From contig NZ_FORA01000001.1 in the NCBI RefSeq assembly GCF_900113875.1, forward strand, positions 682,001 through 746,000: a stretch of DNA of 64,000 nucleotides, written 5' to 3'. The position numbers and the translations under genes were made by a program. The notes under the pieces were generated by a model, which had not been told where the DNA came from, made no database searches, and was given only the letters and a program-made list of their open reading frames with translations. The number at the start of each line of letters is the position of its first letter. Within the stretch, counting starts at the first letter, position 1. This document shows, piece by piece, positions 48,256 through 57,512 of this stretch. The stretch is from Jannaschia pohangensis (GTDB lineage: Bacteria > Pseudomonadota > Alphaproteobacteria > Rhodobacterales > Rhodobacteraceae).

Positions 48256-49422
48256 CTATTGCCGCAGTCGCGTGACGGCACGGGCGTCGATCTCGGCCCA
48301 GGCCTCGACGCTGCGGGCGACCGCCGTGGCCATCCGGCCCCGCCAGTCCGGCGACATCAGGTTGGCAAGGTCGGTTGGGTCGGACATGAACCCCAGTTCC
48401 AGCAGGACCGACGGAATGTCGGGCGCCTTCAGAACCGTGAACCGCGCCCCCAATCGGGGCCGCTTGTGCAGCCGCACGCCCGCCTCGCCCAACCCTTCGA
48501 CCAAAGCATCGGCCAGCGCCTCGGACCGGGCGGCGGTTTCCGCCTGCGCCAGATCGATCAGGACGCGGGCGATCTCATCCCCCTGTTCCGGCAATTCCAC
48601 GCCCAGAAGCAGGTCATCGCGCGCCTGCCGTTCCGCCAGTTCCGCGGACAGCGCGTCGCCGTCGCTATCGGCCAGGGTATAGACCGTGGCCCCCTCGGCC
48701 CCGCCGCCCTCCACCGCATCCGCATGGAGCGAAATCAGAAGGTCCGCAGACCATGCGCGCGCGACGGTCGTCCGCCCGCGCAGGCCGACGAATTCGTCAC
48801 CGTCGCGGGTGAAGACGACCTGATGCCCGTCACGACGCAGCACCGCCGCCAGTTCGCCCGCAAACCGCAGCATGAGGTCGGCTTCGGTCACGCCGCCCCG
48901 TTCCGCGCCCGAGTCGATGCCGCCGTGCCCGGGGTCGAGCGCCACAACCAGCGGGCGGCTGCCGTCCTGGCGGGGGCGCGGGGTCACGTCGATGGGGGCC
49001 GGTGCGGCCTGCCACGCCAATGGGACGAGCGGCCCGGTTCTGGGCGTCCCCTCCTCCAGCGTCACGGTGATCGTCGCGGGCGACCCGCTCGCCATGGAGG
49101 CCGCCGTGACGACCATCGGCCCGTCAAGCGCCAGCAGCAGCCGGGACCATCCCGGGCTGATCCGCCCGGCCAGCGTCTGCCCGATGCCATCCAGACCGCC
49201 CGCAGGCAGGGTCGACCAGTCGACCTCCGAGGTGTCGAGGACAAGGCGCCAGGGGTCGGCCTCCACGAAGACGCGCCAGGGGACGGCACGGTCCAGCGTC
49301 AGGGTCAGCTCCACCTCTTCCGCATCGCCCTCACCCGCGACGGCCACCACAGTGGCGCGCGGCATATCCTGTGCTGCGACCGGCAGGGCCAGGACCAGCA
49401 GAAGGCACAGAAACCGGATCAT
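48256..49422 (-). CDS. N-acetylmuramoyl-L-alanine amidase (AmiC type)
   Basis: A 388-residue periplasmic zinc amidase that splits the septal wall by cutting between MurNAc and L-Ala. It has a signal peptide (cut near VAAQ), an N-terminal AMIN domain (residues about 25-120) that targets peptidoglycan, and an Amidase_3 domain. Zinc and catalytic residues are in ALDPGHGGIDSG, GVTEADLML, SLHADAV and SVLLELGFMSD. The start overlaps the aminotransferase stop (ATGA), so the two are cotranscribed, with PBP1A further downstream in the same direction. Confidence 0.95.
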   Translation of the reverse strand: MIRFLCLLLVLALPVAAQDMPRATVVAVAGEGDAEEVELTLTLDRAVPWRVFVEADPWRLVLDTSEVDWSTLPAGGLDGIGQTLAGRISPGWSRLLLALDGPMVVTAASMASGSPATITVTLEEGTPRTGPLVPLAWQAAPAPIDVTPRPRQDGSRPLVVALDPGHGGIDSGAERGGVTEADLMLRFAGELAAVLRRDGHQVVFTRDGDEFVGLRGRTTVARAWSADLLISLHADAVEGGGAEGATVYTLADSDGDALSAELAERQARDDLLLGVELPEQGDEIARVLIDLAQAETAARSEALADALVEGLGEAGVRLHKRPRLGARFTVLKAPDIPSVLLELGFMSDPTDLANLMSPDWRGRMATAVARSVEAWAEIDARAVTRLRQ

Positions 49423-50570
49423 CGGGCCGCCATGAAGGCTGTGAGCCGGTCCAGCCCTTCCGCGATATCCGCCGTGGCGCGGGCATAGCTGAACCGGAGC
49501 GTTCCGCCCCCGCGCACCGGGTCGAAATCAAGGCCAGGCGTGACCGCGACACCAGCCTTTTCAAGGATTTCCGAGGCGAACTTCACGCTGTCATCGGTCA
49601 GATGGCTGACATCGGCATAGATGTAGAATGCCCCGTCCGGCGGCGCGATCCGGTCGAAGCCCGCACCGGGCAACCTCTCCAGCATCAACGCCCGGTTGCG
49701 TGCATAGACCGACAAGTTGGCCGACAGATCCGCCTCTGCATCCAGCGCATGCAGCGCCGCGATCTGGCTGGCATGGGGGGCGCAGATGAACATGTTCTGG
49801 GCCAGACGCTCGACGGTGCGGACGTGGTCTTCGGGGACGACCATCCAGCCGATGCGCCAGCCGGTCATGCTGAAATACTTGCTGAAGGAATTGATGACGT
49901 AGACGTCGTCCGACACCTCGAGCGCGCTGATCGCCCGCCCCTCGTACTGGATGCCGTGATAGATCTCGTCCGAGATGAAAGCCGTGTCCTGCGCCGCGCA
50001 GCGCGCGATCAGGGCGGCCATCGCGTCGCGGTCCAGCATCGTCCCCGTCGGGTTAGAGGGCGAGGCGACGATCAACCCCGCCAGGTCCGCCGGAATGTCG
50101 CCTGCCACCGGCTGATACCGGTTGGCCGCCGCCGTCTCGATCCCCACGGCCCTGAGCGACAAGGCCTTCAGGATCTGGCGATAGGAGGGATAGCCCGGCA
50201 ACCCGAGGCCCACCCGGTCGCCCGCATCGAAGAGCGTGGTAAAGGCCAGCAGGAACCCCGCCGACGATCCGGCGGTGACGACGATGCGACCGGGATCAAG
50301 GTCGAGACCGTACCATTTGCCATATAATTCCGCGATTTTGGCGCGCAGTTCCGGCAGGCCCAGGGCCACGGTATAGCCGAGCGGCCCCGCCTCCATCGCT
50401 CGGGCCAGACCGGCGCGGGCCACTTCCGGGGCGGCAGTGCCGGGCTGGCCGACTTCCATGTGGATCACGCTGCGCCCGGCGGCTTCGGCCCGGCGCGCCT
50501 GTTCCATCACGTCCATGACGATGAAGGGATCGACCCCGGAGCGTTCCGAGACACGCCTTGCACCTGACAT
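49419..50570 (-). CDS. Pyridoxal-phosphate aminotransferase (class I/II)
   Basis: A 383-residue fold-type I aminotransferase. The PLP-binding Lys is in SFSKYFSMTGWRIGW. Other family landmarks are ASPSNPTGTML, the Asp-x-x-Tyr pair in SDEIYHGIQYEG, and the C-terminal substrate Arg in TLRFSYARA. The amino-group donor and acceptor are not evident; aspartate-aminotransferase-like or aromatic specificity is possible. The ATG at 50570 is preceded by GGAG 6 nt upstream; an in-frame ATG four codons earlier is less well placed. It overlaps the amidase start by 4 nt and is divergent from the M48 protease gene. Confidence 0.9.
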   Translation of the reverse strand: MSGARRVSERSGVDPFIVMDVMEQARRAEAAGRSVIHMEVGQPGTAAPEVARAGLARAMEAGPLGYTVALGLPELRAKIAELYGKWYGLDLDPGRIVVTAGSSAGFLLAFTTLFDAGDRVGLGLPGYPSYRQILKALSLRAVGIETAAANRYQPVAGDIPADLAGLIVASPSNPTGTMLDRDAMAALIARCAAQDTAFISDEIYHGIQYEGRAISALEVSDDVYVINSFSKYFSMTGWRIGWMVVPEDHVRTVERLAQNMFICAPHASQIAALHALDAEADLSANLSVYARNRALMLERLPGAGFDRIAPPDGAFYIYADVSHLTDDSVKFASEILEKAGVAVTPGLDFDPVRGGGTLRFSYARATADIAEGLDRLTAFMAAR

Positions 50571-50662
50571 CTGCCGCTCCATACTCTGCCCTGCGCGTCC
50601 TGATGCCCCGGCCCGCCCGGTGGGGTCAATGCGGCGCGACGCCTGACCCGGGAGAGTATCCG

Positions 50663-51961
50663 ATGATCCGCCTGTTTGCCGCCCTCTGCGCAGTTGCCGC
50701 TCTGACCCTGCAACCGGCGCGCGCCCAGGGCCTGATCCGCGACGCGGAAATCGAATACGCCCTTGCACAGGTCGCGCAACCCATCCTGCAACAGGCGGGG
50801 CTGCCGGGGTCGGTGCGGATCTACATCATCGACAATGACCGCATGAATGCCTTCGTGGGCGACGCGCGGGCCATCTTCATCCATTCCGGCCTCCTCCTGC
50901 GGCTCGAGTCGGCGGACCAGTTGCAGGCCGTCATCGCCCACGAGGCCGCCCATATCGCCAACGGTCATCTGACGCGCCGCCCGGCTGCGGCCAGATCGGC
51001 GGCCACGGCGGCGAAACTGGGCCTGATCCTGTCGGCGGCGGCTGCGGCGGCGGGGGGCGGGCGCGCAGGCCTCGGGGTTGCGGCGGGCACGGCTTCTGCG
51101 GCGCAGCGCAGCCTGTTCGCCCACACCCGCGCCGAAGAGGCGAGCGCCGATCAATCCTCCCTGCGCTACATGGCCGCCGCCGGGGTGAACCCGCAGGCCG
51201 CCCGCGAGGTGCTGGAGCTGTTCCGGGGTCAGGAGATGCTGTCCGTAGGCCGCCAGGACCCCTATGCCCAGACCCATCCGTTGACCCGTGACCGCATCCG
51301 TGCCGTCGAGGGCTTCGCCGCCGCCGTGACGCCCCGCACCACCGACCGCAGCGCCGTCGACTATTGGTATGCCCGGGCCACCGGCAAGCTGTCGGCCTTC
51401 ATCCGCGCGCCGTCCTGGACCCTGCGGCAAGTGGGGCGGTCGGGCGACGAGGTGTCGGTTTTGCGCCGCGCCATCGCCGAACACCGCAAGCCGGACCTGA
51501 ACCGCGCCCTGTCCGCCATCGACAGCCTGATCGCGGCGCGCCCGAACGACCCGTATTTCCATGAGCTTCGGGGCCAATTCCTGCTGGAAGCCGGACAGGC
51601 CGGGGCCGCCGTCGGCAGCTATCGCAGGGCCGCGGACCTCGCCCCCCGCTCCGCCCTGATCCGCGCGGGTCTGGGGCGCGCCATGCTGGCCGCCGATCAG
51701 ACGGGCGAAGCCCTGCGGGTGCTGGAGAGCGCGCGGGCGAGCGACCCCTATGATCCGAACCTGCTGCGTGATCTGGCCACGGCCCATGCGCGGTCGGGTC
51801 AGAACGGAATGGCGTCGGTCGCCACGGCGGAACGCTATGCCGTGCTTGGCCGCCTTGCCGATGCGCGCATCCACGCGGAGCGGGCGTCGGGCATCCTGCC
51901 GCGCGGGTCGTCGGGTTGGCTCCGCGCGCAGGACATCCTGGCCGTCGCACCGCGCCAGTAA
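50663..51961 (+). CDS. Periplasmic M48 metalloprotease with TPR-like C-terminal region (BepA-like)
   Basis: A 432-residue exported protease. A signal peptide (cut near ARAQ) precedes the M48 domain. The zinc motif is HEAAH (residues 93-97), the third ligand lies in the EEASADQ stretch, and a hydrophobic Ala/Gly-rich loop (LGLILSAAAAAAGGG) may act as a membrane-dipping or plug segment. The C-terminal 190 residues contain tetratricopeptide-like helices (YRRAADLAPRSALIRAG, LRVLESARASDPYDP). This matches BepA/YfgC, which maintains outer-membrane protein assembly and LPS transport proteins. GGGAGAG precedes the ATG; a terminator follows. Confidence 0.92.
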   Translation: MIRLFAALCAVAALTLQPARAQGLIRDAEIEYALAQVAQPILQQAGLPGSVRIYIIDNDRMNAFVGDARAIFIHSGLLLRLESADQLQAVIAHEAAHIANGHLTRRPAAARSAATAAKLGLILSAAAAAAGGGRAGLGVAAGTASAAQRSLFAHTRAEEASADQSSLRYMAAAGVNPQAAREVLELFRGQEMLSVGRQDPYAQTHPLTRDRIRAVEGFAAAVTPRTTDRSAVDYWYARATGKLSAFIRAPSWTLRQVGRSGDEVSVLRRAIAEHRKPDLNRALSAIDSLIAARPNDPYFHELRGQFLLEAGQAGAAVGSYRRAADLAPRSALIRAGLGRAMLAADQTGEALRVLESARASDPYDPNLLRDLATAHARSGQNGMASVATAERYAVLGRLADARIHAERASGILPRGSSGWLRAQDILAVAPRQ

Positions 51962-51975
51962 CCCGTCAGGGACGA

Positions 51976-52000
51976 AAAAACGCGCCCGAAGGCGCGTTTG
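51976..52000. terminator. Bidirectional terminator between the M48 protease and rne
   Basis: A 9-bp stem AAACGCGCC/GGCGCGTTT with a CGAA tetraloop, with A residues before and T residues after. It serves both convergent genes. Confidence 0.85.
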
Positions 52001-52022
52001 ATCTTTGGGCTATTCCGCTCGG

Positions 52023-54920
52023 TCAGCTGCCGAACGACCACCAACCCTTGCGCTTGGGCTTTGCTTCGTCCGCTGCCTGAATCTCGGCGGCGGGCTCCTC
52101 CGCCACGGCGGCGGGGGGTTCGTCGGCGGCGGGGGCCTCCTGCTCGACCACCGGCTCCGGTGTGGCAGCCGTGGCGCTATCGGCAGCCTCAGCAGCCTCG
52201 ACCACCTCGTCCGACACCGTTGCGGGTGCCTTGGCGCGGGCCCGGCTGCGGCTCTTGGGCTTTGCCTTGGCCGGTTCCTCGGGGGCATCCGCCACCTCGG
52301 CCTCAGCCGCGGGCTCGGACGTGTCCGCGCTCGGGGTCTCGGCTTCGGTCGACTTCTTGGAGCGCGACCGGCTGCGGGACCGTGACTTGGGCTTGGGGGC
52401 CTCTTCGACCTTGTCAGCCGGGGCTTCGGCGGCAGGTGCCTCCTCGGCCTCCGCCGTGGTCTCGGCCTCCGGTTCGGCGGAATCATCGTCACCCGACGCC
52501 TGATCGCGGCCATTGCCCTGATCGTCGCGGGTATCCTGACCCTCGCCATTGCCGGGCTTCTTGCGACGCGACCGGCGACGGCGTTTGCGCTTGGGCTTGT
52601 CCTCGCCGTCCTCGTCGCGCGGGGCTTCGGCGGGAGTTTCAGCCTGTTCCTCGGCCAGGGCCTGGGCTTCGGCTTCATCCGCGGCGTCGGCCTCGGCGTC
52701 GACCACATCATCCTCGTCCTCGTCGTCACCCGACCAGGCCGTGTCCATCTGCACGACACTGGACGGCTTCGGCACGATCCGCGTCGCCGTCTTGAACTTC
52801 TCGATGCTGTAATCGGGCGCGATCATATGGGCATCCGCGACCACGCGAACGGCCATGTCATAGCGCATCTCGATCCCTGCAAGATGCTCGCGCTTCTCGT
52901 TCATCAGGTAGTTGCAGACGTCGACCGGCACCTTCAACAGCACCTCGCGCGACCGCTTGCGCGTTCCTTCCTCCTCAAGGGCGCGCAGGATCTGCAGCGC
53001 CACCGAATCGTCGGACCGGATCAGGCCGGTGCCGTGGCAATGCGGGCAGGACTGCGTCGTCGCCTCCAGCATGCCGGGACGCAGACGCTGACGCGACATC
53101 TCCAGCAGGCCGAAGCCCGAAATGCGGCCCACCTGAATGCGGGCGCGGTCGTGCTTGAGCGCATCCTTCAGGCGTTTCTCCACGGCAGCGTTGTTCTTGC
53201 GCTCGTCCATGTCGATGAAGTCGATGACGATCAGGCCGGCGAGATCGCGCAGCTTCATCTGACGGGCGACTTCGGTCGCGGCCTCCAGGTTGGTCTTGGT
53301 CGCGGTGTCCTCGATGGAGCCTTCCTTGGTCGCCTTGCCCGAGTTCACGTCGATGGCCACCAGCGCTTCGGTGATGCCGATGACGATGTAGCCGCCCGAG
53401 GGCAGTTGCACCGTCGGATTGAACATCGACGCCAGATAGCTTTCGACGCCATGCTTTGCAAAGAGCGGCTGGCCCCGGCCATCGTGCAGTTTCACGTTCT
53501 TCGCATGCGACGGCATGATGAGCTTCATGTAGTCCTTGGCGTCGCGGTATCCGGCCTCGCCCTCGACGATGACCTCGTCGATCTCGCGGCTGTAGAGGTC
53601 GCGGATCGAGCGGTGGATCAGGTTGCCTTCCTCGTAGATCGGGGCGGGCGCGATGGATTTGAGCGTCAGCGCGCGGACCTGTTCCCACATCCGTTGCAGG
53701 TATTCATAGTCGCGCTTGATCTCGGTCTTGGTGCGCTTGGCCCCTGCGGTGCGCACGATCAGGCCCGCGCCCTGCGGCACGTCGATTTCCTGTGCGATTT
53801 CCTTGAGCTTCTTGCGGTCGGCGGCGTTGGTGATCTTGCGGCTGATGCCGCCGCCCCGCGCCGTGTTGGGCATCAGGACGCAGTAGCGGCCGGCCAGCGA
53901 CAGATAGGTGGTCAGCGCCGCGCCCTTGTTGCCGCGCTCTTCCTTGACGACCTGCACCAGCATGATCTGGCGGACCTTCACGACCTCCTGGATCTTGTAC
54001 TTGCGGGCCTTGGGCCGGGGCACCCGCACGGGGCGGATGTCTTCGGGCGCATCGTCGTCGGCGATGGTCTCGACACCGTTGTCGGTGATCTCTGAATCCG
54101 CATCGGCCTCGGCTGCCTTGGCCGTGGGCTTCTTGCGGCTGCGCGAGCGGCTCTTCTTGGGGGCGGGTTCCTCGACGGGGGCAGAGGCATCCTCGTCCTC
54201 GTCCTCGCCCAGGTCGACGGTTTCCATGCCCGACGGCTCGGACCGGGCGGGCGCCTCGTCTTCGTCTTCTTCCGGCGCATCGCCCTCAGTGACGATCTCG
54301 TCCTCAAGGCCGGTATCTTCGGCAATCGTCGTCACCGGGCCGTCGTCATCCTCCGCCTCGGAAGCGGTCGAAGTGGCCTCGGTCGCGGCCTCGGACATCT
54401 CGGCGGAACTGCCTTCGGCAACGCCTTCGACGGACGCCGTTCCGGCGGATTGATCCTCGGGCAACTCGGTCTTCTTCTTGGAGCGCGAGCGGGTCCGGCT
54501 GCGCGACCGGCTCTTTTTCGGAGCCTCGGCCTCGCCGTCGGCTTCTGCCGTCTCGCCGTCGTCGTCGTTCTGGGCGGCACGGCCCGACGCGCGGGCGCCC
54601 GCCGCCTCGTCTGCGGCGGCCTGCGCCTCGGCATAGGCGCGTTCCTCGGCCAGAATCGCATCGCGGTCGGCCTTGGGGATCTGATAATAATCCGGGTGGA
54701 TTTCCGAGAACGCCAGGAACCCGTGCCGGTTGCCGCCGTAGTCGATAAAGGCCGCCTGCAGCGACGGCTCGACGCGCGTCACCTTGGCCAGATAGATATT
54801 ACCCGCAAGCTGCCGCTTGTTCAGGCTTTCAAAATCAAATTCTTCGACCTTGTTTCCGTCTGCCACCACGACCCGGGTTTCTTCCGGGTGGGTGGCGTCG
54901 ATCAGCATTTTCTTCGCCAT
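52023..54920 (-). CDS. rne: Ribonuclease E
   Basis: A 965-residue RNase E, the essential endonuclease of mRNA decay and rRNA/tRNA processing. It begins MAKKMLIDATHPEETRVVV. The S1 RNA-binding domain is interrupted by an acidic/basic low-complexity insertion (about residues 95-325), as is known for alphaproteobacterial RNase E. The catalytic core has the metal-binding Asp in VVDFIDMDE-like VIDFIDMDERKNN and in AIDVNSGKATK, and the zinc-link CPHCHGTG. The C-terminal tail (from about 715) is disordered and rich in Glu, Ala and Arg/Ser blocks that would bind RNA and degradosome partners. The ATG at 54920 gives the family N terminus. Confidence 0.97.
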   Translation of the reverse strand: MAKKMLIDATHPEETRVVVADGNKVEEFDFESLNKRQLAGNIYLAKVTRVEPSLQAAFIDYGGNRHGFLAFSEIHPDYYQIPKADRDAILAEERAYAEAQAAADEAAGARASGRAAQNDDDGETAEADGEAEAPKKSRSRSRTRSRSKKKTELPEDQSAGTASVEGVAEGSSAEMSEAATEATSTASEAEDDDGPVTTIAEDTGLEDEIVTEGDAPEEDEDEAPARSEPSGMETVDLGEDEDEDASAPVEEPAPKKSRSRSRKKPTAKAAEADADSEITDNGVETIADDDAPEDIRPVRVPRPKARKYKIQEVVKVRQIMLVQVVKEERGNKGAALTTYLSLAGRYCVLMPNTARGGGISRKITNAADRKKLKEIAQEIDVPQGAGLIVRTAGAKRTKTEIKRDYEYLQRMWEQVRALTLKSIAPAPIYEEGNLIHRSIRDLYSREIDEVIVEGEAGYRDAKDYMKLIMPSHAKNVKLHDGRGQPLFAKHGVESYLASMFNPTVQLPSGGYIVIGITEALVAIDVNSGKATKEGSIEDTATKTNLEAATEVARQMKLRDLAGLIVIDFIDMDERKNNAAVEKRLKDALKHDRARIQVGRISGFGLLEMSRQRLRPGMLEATTQSCPHCHGTGLIRSDDSVALQILRALEEEGTRKRSREVLLKVPVDVCNYLMNEKREHLAGIEMRYDMAVRVVADAHMIAPDYSIEKFKTATRIVPKPSSVVQMDTAWSGDDEDEDDVVDAEADAADEAEAQALAEEQAETPAEAPRDEDGEDKPKRKRRRRSRRKKPGNGEGQDTRDDQGNGRDQASGDDDSAEPEAETTAEAEEAPAAEAPADKVEEAPKPKSRSRSRSRSKKSTEAETPSADTSEPAAEAEVADAPEEPAKAKPKSRSRARAKAPATVSDEVVEAAEAADSATAATPEPVVEQEAPAADEPPAAVAEEPAAEIQAADEAKPKRKGWWSFGS

Positions 54921-55320
54921 TGTACTTTCCGCGACAGCAGAGCGGCCCCCCGGGGGGCGCCGACCTTGTCTGTCTTTGTGATGGGGCAATGGCCGGCATG
55001 ACGGCGGCGGGGCGGTCTAGCCGCAATCCCACCGTTCCTGTCATGTCCTGCGTCATCGCGCGTCTACTCCGACACGAAGCCATGAAACATCAATGACTTC
55101 GGGCCAAACTGGGCCCGGGAACCCCCGGACGTCTCACTCGAAAACGGCTTTCGCGCGCCTTCGCAAACTTCCCCCGATGCGCGGACCTCAAGACGGGGCC
55201 GATGATGCACGGGAAAGAATCTCACCGGTTCCGACCGCCGACCAATCCGCGGCACAACCGTATTTCATGTCTGTTACAAAAACCCGCCCGTTGCAATGGC
55301 GGATCGCCCGTGCGGCTGCG
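54921..55320. other. Intergenic region upstream of rne
   Basis: I see no credible gene in these 400 bases. The part nearest rne contains a GCCCCCCGGGGGGC palindrome (about 54942-54956) that could fold in the leader RNA. RNase E is autoregulated through its 5' leader in other bacteria, so a structured leader is plausible, but nothing here identifies it. Confidence 0.5.
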
Positions 55321-56157
55321 TCAGAACCAACCGAAACACAGGACAGGCGGCGGCAGGGTGAAATCCGACAGGTCGGGCTCCCGGTCCCCGCAAACCCAAG
55401 CGATCAGCGTCGTCTGATAGTCGTTGGGCCAGGGCAGATCGTTCGAGCGGGTCATCATCGGGAACAGGAAATCGGGCCGCTCCACATCGACATAGAGCAT
55501 CCGGGCCAGCGGTTGGACCTGTCCCGCCCCGGGCCCTTCGAACACATGGAGCGACCGTGCGGTGCGGCCCTTGCCGGGTGCCAACGGCCCGAGCAGGTCG
55601 GGAAACCGACCCGCAAACGTCTCGTATTCGTCAAAGACCATCACCAGATCGGTCTCGAAGGGTAACTCTGCGACCTCGCTCAGCGGCGGTTCCCAATAAT
55701 CCAGCAAGGGGCCGGTCAACGGGCGATAGAGCGTGCCCGAACCCGCGATGATATCGCCGACGGTCGCCCCGTCACGACCCGCCAGCGTCTGTGTCGCGAT
55801 GACGAGCAGGTGAACCGAAGCAGCCTCCGCATAGGTGTCGATGGCGAACATCAGATCCTCTTTCGACAGCCGGTCGGGAACCACGATCAGAATATGGCGC
55901 CCGTCCAGCTCGACCGTTTCGGGCCAATGGACGGTGGCAGCGATCCAGGCTTCCGTGCGCTTGGCCGACAGCAGACCCCACCCCCAGGGAACGGTGAAGA
56001 AAGCGACGAGAACGGCAAGCATCCCCGCCCCCATCACCCGCACCCCCCGACGCCGGTTCTTCAGCGCGAAGAGACCGCCAAGCAGAACCCCGGCCAGGAC
56101 GATAAAATAGGCCGCCAGCCCCGCGACCAGCAGAAGCGCCGTTGTCTCGGAAATCAT
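55321..56157 (-). CDS. Membrane protein of unknown function, paralog C of a three-gene cluster
   Basis: A 278-residue protein with two N-terminal membrane helices (about residues 5-30 and 38-62) and a soluble C-terminal domain. It shares landmarks with the product at 56652-57512: HWPETVELDGRHILIV (there FWPETLDLSGRHVLVI), LVMVFDEYETF (there IVISLDEQDFF), RSLHVFEGPGAGQV (there WSLHVYEVPGGQI) and a closing WVCG (there WFCG). Two Cys near the end are conserved in spirit. I recognise no family. Its ATG overlaps the stop of the preceding gene (ATGA), so the three form one transcription unit. Confidence 0.8.
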   Translation of the reverse strand: MISETTALLLVAGLAAYFIVLAGVLLGGLFALKNRRRGVRVMGAGMLAVLVAFFTVPWGWGLLSAKRTEAWIAATVHWPETVELDGRHILIVVPDRLSKEDLMFAIDTYAEAASVHLLVIATQTLAGRDGATVGDIIAGSGTLYRPLTGPLLDYWEPPLSEVAELPFETDLVMVFDEYETFAGRFPDLLGPLAPGKGRTARSLHVFEGPGAGQVQPLARMLYVDVERPDFLFPMMTRSNDLPWPNDYQTTLIAWVCGDREPDLSDFTLPPPVLCFGWF

Positions 56158-56561
56158 GCCGCCCCGGCCGGTCCACAGAGGGCGATATTCTGGCACAGAA
56201 GCCTGCACATCAGCGGCCTGAAGGTGGACCCACCCACGAACAGGATCGACTTGCCGGTCAGGTCGATCGGCGTCCTGTCGATCTCCATCGAAGGGGCCGC
56301 GGCCAGCTGCCGCTCCCACACGGTGTCATCCAGAAAGGGTTGGGCCACGAAGATGGCGATGGCCACCAGCGCCGCCGCGATACCCGCCAGGATATGCACG
56401 CGAAACAGGACGAAGACGCCGAACGCCACGGACCAGAGGATCGCCCAAACGAGGCCCATGAAAAAGAACAGAACCCCTGCCCCGATCAGCCAGATGCCAA
56501 GCAGGCTTTTGTAGAATGGCGGTGTGGGGTCGGGGTTCGGACGCGGGCCGTTGTCGGACAT
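56154..56561 (-). CDS. Short membrane protein, truncated-looking paralog B of the cluster
   Basis: A 135-residue protein with two membrane helices near residues 20-45 and 50-75, then a short tail with the cluster motif (IDLTGKSILFVGG, matching the DLSGRHVLVI and ELDGRHILIV stretches of its neighbours) and three cysteines (MCRLLCQNIALC). It stops where the larger paralogs continue for another 150 residues, so it is either a truncated copy or a specialised short form. AAAGG lies before the chosen ATG at 56561. It overlaps the next gene by 4 nt. Confidence 0.72.
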   Translation of the reverse strand: MSDNGPRPNPDPTPPFYKSLLGIWLIGAGVLFFFMGLVWAILWSVAFGVFVLFRVHILAGIAAALVAIAIFVAQPFLDDTVWERQLAAAPSMEIDRTPIDLTGKSILFVGGSTFRPLMCRLLCQNIALCGPAGAA

Positions 56562-56651
56562 GAAAGACCTTTCTGAAAATTCAGGCACCAGTGTCGCAGC
56601 CGCGAACAGTGCAATCAAATCAAAAGGAGAGGGCCGCTGATCCGGGGCCTT

Positions 56652-57512
56652 TCAGCCGGGGAAGAAATCCACACAGTCGGGCGCGGCATCGGTCCCGCAG
56701 AACCAGCGCGACAGGACCGCATCATACCCCGCGCCATCCGGCAGGAACGGCGCATCGGAGGTGATCGGGAAGAAGGGTCTCGGAATGTCGGGGCGCACCT
56801 GCATCATCCGGGCGACAAGATCGGCTTCTGTCAGGTTCCCGATCTGCCCGCCCGGCACCTCGTAGACATGCAAAGACCACCGCACATCCAGCGCATCCTC
56901 TTCGCCCAGGCCCGACGTGGTACGCTGTGTAGCGACGAAGAAGTCCTGTTCATCCAGCGAGATGACGATATCCACGCGGTCCGGAACCGGCGCTTCCTGC
57001 CAATCGAGACCCGGATCGTCGGGATAGCCATAAGCAGGCTCGGCTGCAGGATCGGGCACCAGCCTGACCCCACCCCCAAGCGGCAATCTCCACGCCGAAA
57101 GGCCGGGCCAGCCGTCATCTGTCCAATCCATCAGATCGGTATACGCCAGATAAACCGACGCGGCCCCGGTGCGCGTGACCAGCGGCGTGCAGAAATCACA
57201 ATACGAGCTGTTGCGGATCACAAGGACATGACGGCCCGAAAGGTCGAGCGTCTCGGGCCAGAAGGACGCGGCTTCAATCCGGGCGGCCTGCTGACGGGCG
57301 GGGATCTGCGCCGAAAGCCACGGTCCGATCAGGAGCGCCAGAACCCCAAACACCAATGCCGCGCCGATCAGGCGGCCGACGCCGCGCTTGCGCACCATCA
57401 GGACAAGCCCGCCAATCGCGACAAGCGCCACCAGGGCGATGCCACCGATCACGATGAGCGCGACAATCTCGTACCCACCTGACCCGAAGGATTCGAGCGT
57501 GATGGTCCTCAC
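56652..57512 (-). CDS. Membrane protein of unknown function, paralog A of a three-gene cluster
   Basis: A 286-residue protein with two N-terminal membrane helices (about residues 16-40 and 48-68) and a soluble domain. The domain starts at FWPETLDLSGRHVLVI and includes a CxxC-like SYCDFCTP and the ending WFCGTDAAPDC. It is clearly homologous to the protein at 55321-56157 by shared landmarks along its length. No family is recognised. It begins 3 nt after the stop of the DctD-like regulator gene (57509), overlapping it by 4 nt on the same strand, so it may be cotranscribed with that two-component system. Confidence 0.8.
   Translation of the reverse strand: MRTITLESFGSGGYEIVALIVIGGIALVALVAIGGLVLMVRKRGVGRLIGAALVFGVLALLIGPWLSAQIPARQQAARIEAASFWPETLDLSGRHVLVIRNSSYCDFCTPLVTRTGAASVYLAYTDLMDWTDDGWPGLSAWRLPLGGGVRLVPDPAAEPAYGYPDDPGLDWQEAPVPDRVDIVISLDEQDFFVATQRTTSGLGEEDALDVRWSLHVYEVPGGQIGNLTEADLVARMMQVRPDIPRPFFPITSDAPFLPDGAGYDAVLSRWFCGTDAAPDCVDFFPG

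Noticed and set aside
52023-54700. Repeated codon patterns in rne that resemble tandem repeats
   Set aside because: They are low-complexity Glu/Ala and Arg/Ser/Lys coding stretches of the disordered regions, not a DNA repeat array or CRISPR.
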